From CAZKXU01 sp964556665 (lineage in GTDB: Bacteria; Bdellovibrionota_C; UBA2361; CAZKXU01): a stretch of 26,432 nucleotides of DNA. Below are positions 24,471 through 26,432 of the stretch, one piece after another; positions within the stretch are counted from its first letter, which is position 1, and each line of letters opens with the position of its first letter. Where the stretch lies: assembly GCA_964556665.1 (NCBI GenBank), contig CAZKXU010000045.1, positions 1-26,432 of the forward strand, written 5' to 3'. The translations under genes were made by a program, and so were the position numbers. The notes under the pieces were generated by a model. That model ran no database searches. It worked only from the letters and a program-made list of their open reading frames with translations, and was not told the origin of the DNA.

Positions 24471-24547
24471 CCTGGGACCGCGGGCTTCCAGCCCGCTTTA
24501 TGCAAAGCAGATAATACAAAGCGGAGCTGGAGCTCCGCGGTCCCAGG
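24471..24547. repeat. bipartite palindromic repeat, copy 5 (chimeric arms A/C)
   Basis: The left arm carries a type A core (24480-24496) and the right arm a type C core (24521-24538), on the common CTGGGACC/GGTCCCAG base. Read in reverse, the C arm plus the 24-nt loop nearly equals the first arm plus loop of copy 4, whereas the other arm is A instead of C. Only the outer part of the two arms can pair; each core hairpin remains intact. The element ends 3 nt before the recQ stop codon. Confidence 0.9.
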
Positions 24548-24550
24548 GGG

Positions 24551-26368
24551 CTATCCCACCACTACCTTCAAAAACTCCTTCCCATACCGCTCCAGCTTCG
24601 CCTTGCCAACACCGCTGATTCTTGCCATATCCTCCAGCGTTGCAGGCTTGGCCTTCGCCATCTCTATCAACGTAGAATCATGAAAGATTATATAAGCCGG
24701 GACACCGGCAGCTTTCGCTAATTCGATACGCTTCCTCTTAAGCGCTGAATACAGGTCATTATCAATACCGACCTCAGGCGCACTCTGTATTTTTTCAATT
24801 TTAAGAGCTGCTTTAGCTTTCGATCTCGGCGCAAGTTTCTGTCTTACAGGATCATGTCGGAATTTAACGGTACGTCCCTTCTTTAAGATCTCCTCGCTTT
24901 CCGCTGTCAAAACAAGACTTCCGTATTCAGACTCAACTTTGATATAGCCACAGGCCACTAGCTGCCTAAAAATAGATAGCCATTCGCTCTGTGAGATATT
25001 TTTACCAAGTCCAAAAAGTTTAAGCCGGTCATGCCCAAAGCGCTTCATTCTTTCATCCGCCTCGCCGCGTAGGACCTGCACCAGATAGCCGGCGCCGAAC
25101 TTTTGGTCGGTTCTATATACAGCTGATAAAGCCATCTGCGCCTCCTTTGTTGCATCCCAACACTTTGGCGGGTTAAGACAGGTATCGCAGTTATTGCAAC
25201 CTTTTTCATACTGATCGCCAAAATACCGAAGCAGCACGCGGCGTCGACACTCTACTGTCTCACAGTAACCTAGTAACGCGTTTAACTTTCGCTGCGAGAC
25301 ACGTTTATGCTCCTCATCCGCCTCACTCTGCTCGATAAAGCGCTTCTGCCCAACTATGTCTCCCAATCCGTAAATCATCCAAGCCACTGATGGCTGCCCA
25401 TCCCTGCCGGCCCGTCCGGTCTCCTGATAATAGGCCTCAAGGCTTTTCGGTAGATCAAGATGCGCCACAAAACGGACATCCGGTTTATCGATACCCATTC
25501 CAAAGGCGATCGTTGCTACAACGATCACACCCTCCTCTTTTAAGAATCGGTCCTGATTTTTCTCTCTAATTTCCGGTTCAAGCCCAGCATGATACGGATA
25601 GGCGCGGTACCCCTTTTCGACTAACTGCCCTGCTATCGTTTCTGTTTTATCACGGGTCATGCAGTAAACAATTCCTGAAGCCTCCCGATCCTGTGTCTGT
25701 AGAAAATTAAGAAGCTGCGCTGTCGGGCGCTCCTTGAGTGCTACTTCATATCTGATATTGGGGCGGTCGAAGCCGCCAACAAACCGTTTCGATCTCTCCA
25801 GCTTTAATTTCTGCACAATCTCCGTACGTGTGACCTCATCTGCCGTAGCAGTAAGCGCTATGCGCGGAACATCCGGAAATTTTTCATGCAAAATTGACAA
25901 CTGCAGATACTCAGGTCTAAAGTCATGGCCCCACTGCGAGACGCAATGCGCTTCATCAATTGCAAAAAGAGAGATCTTTAGCTTTTCAAGAAATGGCAGA
26001 AAATCAGGCTGCATTAACCGCTCCGGTGCCAGATACAGTAGCTGCAGTTCGCCTGAGAAGGCGCGTCTCTTCGTTGCTTCAACTTCAGCGTAGCTTAGAC
26101 TCGAATTAATATAGGCAGCCTTAATCCCTGACTCTAGAAGCGCACTGACCTGATCGCGCATTAATGCAATTAAAGGTGAGATCACTATACCGACACCTTC
26201 GCGCAGCATAGCCGGTATCTGGTAACAGAGAGATTTGCCAAATCCGGTTGGCATCAGCACTAAGGCATCATTACCGGCCACAAGCCAGCTGATAATACTC
26301 TCCTGCTCACCTCTAAATGAGTCGTAACCGAAATAGGATTTTAGAAGCTGTGCTAGGTTGCTCTGCAT
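24551..26368 (-). CDS. recQ: ATP-dependent DNA helicase RecQ
   Basis: A 3'-5' superfamily 2 helicase of 605 residues, close to E. coli RecQ. Walker A is MPTGFGKS (39-46), and the DEAH box lies in FAIDEAHCVSQWGHDFRPEY (135-154), which includes the aromatic-rich loop. The second RecA-like domain has YHAGL and the arginine-finger motif QETGRAGRDGQPS. The RQC zinc-binding part follows (CRRRVLLRYFG, then CNNCDTC), then a winged helix and a C-terminal HRDC domain (about 525-605, ending DMARISGVGKAKLERYGKEF). RecQ acts in recombination and fork repair, often with RecFOR, and recO is also in this window. The ATG at 26368 is 13 bp from the window-end repeat, so its promoter probably lies in or beyond that repeat. 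Confidence 0.97.
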   Translation of the reverse strand: MQSNLAQLLKSYFGYDSFRGEQESIISWLVAGNDALVLMPTGFGKSLCYQIPAMLREGVGIVISPLIALMRDQVSALLESGIKAAYINSSLSYAEVEATKRRAFSGELQLLYLAPERLMQPDFLPFLEKLKISLFAIDEAHCVSQWGHDFRPEYLQLSILHEKFPDVPRIALTATADEVTRTEIVQKLKLERSKRFVGGFDRPNIRYEVALKERPTAQLLNFLQTQDREASGIVYCMTRDKTETIAGQLVEKGYRAYPYHAGLEPEIREKNQDRFLKEEGVIVVATIAFGMGIDKPDVRFVAHLDLPKSLEAYYQETGRAGRDGQPSVAWMIYGLGDIVGQKRFIEQSEADEEHKRVSQRKLNALLGYCETVECRRRVLLRYFGDQYEKGCNNCDTCLNPPKCWDATKEAQMALSAVYRTDQKFGAGYLVQVLRGEADERMKRFGHDRLKLFGLGKNISQSEWLSIFRQLVACGYIKVESEYGSLVLTAESEEILKKGRTVKFRHDPVRQKLAPRSKAKAALKIEKIQSAPEVGIDNDLYSALKRKRIELAKAAGVPAYIIFHDSTLIEMAKAKPATLEDMARISGVGKAKLERYGKEFLKVVVG

Positions 26369-26381
26369 ACGTCACACTGCA

Positions 26382-26432
26382 CTAGTGCTCCTCCAAATAA
26401 GTTTTTTCACGTCTAGCATCACATCGTTGCCC
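26382..26432. repeat. 51-bp terminal repeat, right copy
   Basis: The exact reverse complement of positions 1-51. It lies directly upstream of recQ, reading toward it on the minus strand, and ends with the window. Together with the left copy it shows that both contig ends enter the same repeat in inverted orientation. Confidence 0.85.

Noticed and set aside
24308..24547. Possible IS element
   Set aside because: The inverted ends and neighbouring repeats are suggestive, but there is no transposase frame or remnant and the length is below 250 bp.

Overview
The window looks like a chromosomal stretch from a Gram-negative, probably flagellated bacterium with moderate GC. Supporting signs are an outer-membrane-type lipoprotein, a FliN-like motor protein, a Wzx-type flippase, and a standard set of housekeeping genes (lon, dnaK, dnaJ, grpE, recO, recQ). 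The gene set and order fit an uncultured lineage of the old 'Deltaproteobacteria' or Bdellovibrionota kind, but this placement is a low-confidence inference. No rRNA, tRNA, CRISPR array, phage or transposase gene was found. Both ends of the window carry the same 51-bp sequence in inverted orientation, so the window is probably a whole contig that stops in a dispersed repeat.

Layout: (1) 1-329, repeats and operator-like palindromes ahead of a dicarboxylate/amino-acid symporter gene (330-1604). (2) 1659-5997, minus strand, an overlapping pair: an LpoA-like lipoprotein gene followed by lon. (3) 6096-8297, a DinB-like protein, a histidine-box fatty-acid desaturase and a membrane-anchored alpha/beta hydrolase. 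(4) 8390-10153, a large unrecognised membrane/coiled-coil protein. (5) 10154-10470, repeat elements only. (6) 10471-14419, minus strand, the chaperone group grpE-dnaK-dnaJ. (7) 14485-16345, recO, an FmdB-type zinc ribbon, a YggT-family protein and a FliN-like protein. (8) 16484-21794, plus strand, a surface-glycan group: flippase, methyltransferase, GT2, and a GT2 fused to a nucleotidyltransferase-like domain. (9) 21990-24078, a small ORF and a large helical protein, both unrecognised. (10) 24079-24550, repeats. (11) 24551-26368, recQ.

The most unusual feature is the dense set of structured intergenic repeats. Five bipartite palindromes share a basal CTGGGACC/GGTCCCAG stem and a loop of 24-25 nt. 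Each has two arms, and each arm is itself a small hairpin of one of three core types (A, B or C). Some copies are A/A, B/B or C/C; others are mixed B/A or A/C. The cores differ by paired substitutions that keep the hairpin, so arms appear to be exchanged as units. This resembles REP/BIME architecture and suggests an unseen single-strand transposase (RAYT/TnpA-REP type) elsewhere in the genome. A second hairpin family lies between dnaK and dnaJ. Two further elements are bounded by inverted repeats and filled with a degenerate TCNNNG hexamer; both sit next to an arm of the first family. Repeats abut or supply the 3' ends of several genes (symporter, lon, GT-nucleotidyltransferase, recQ).
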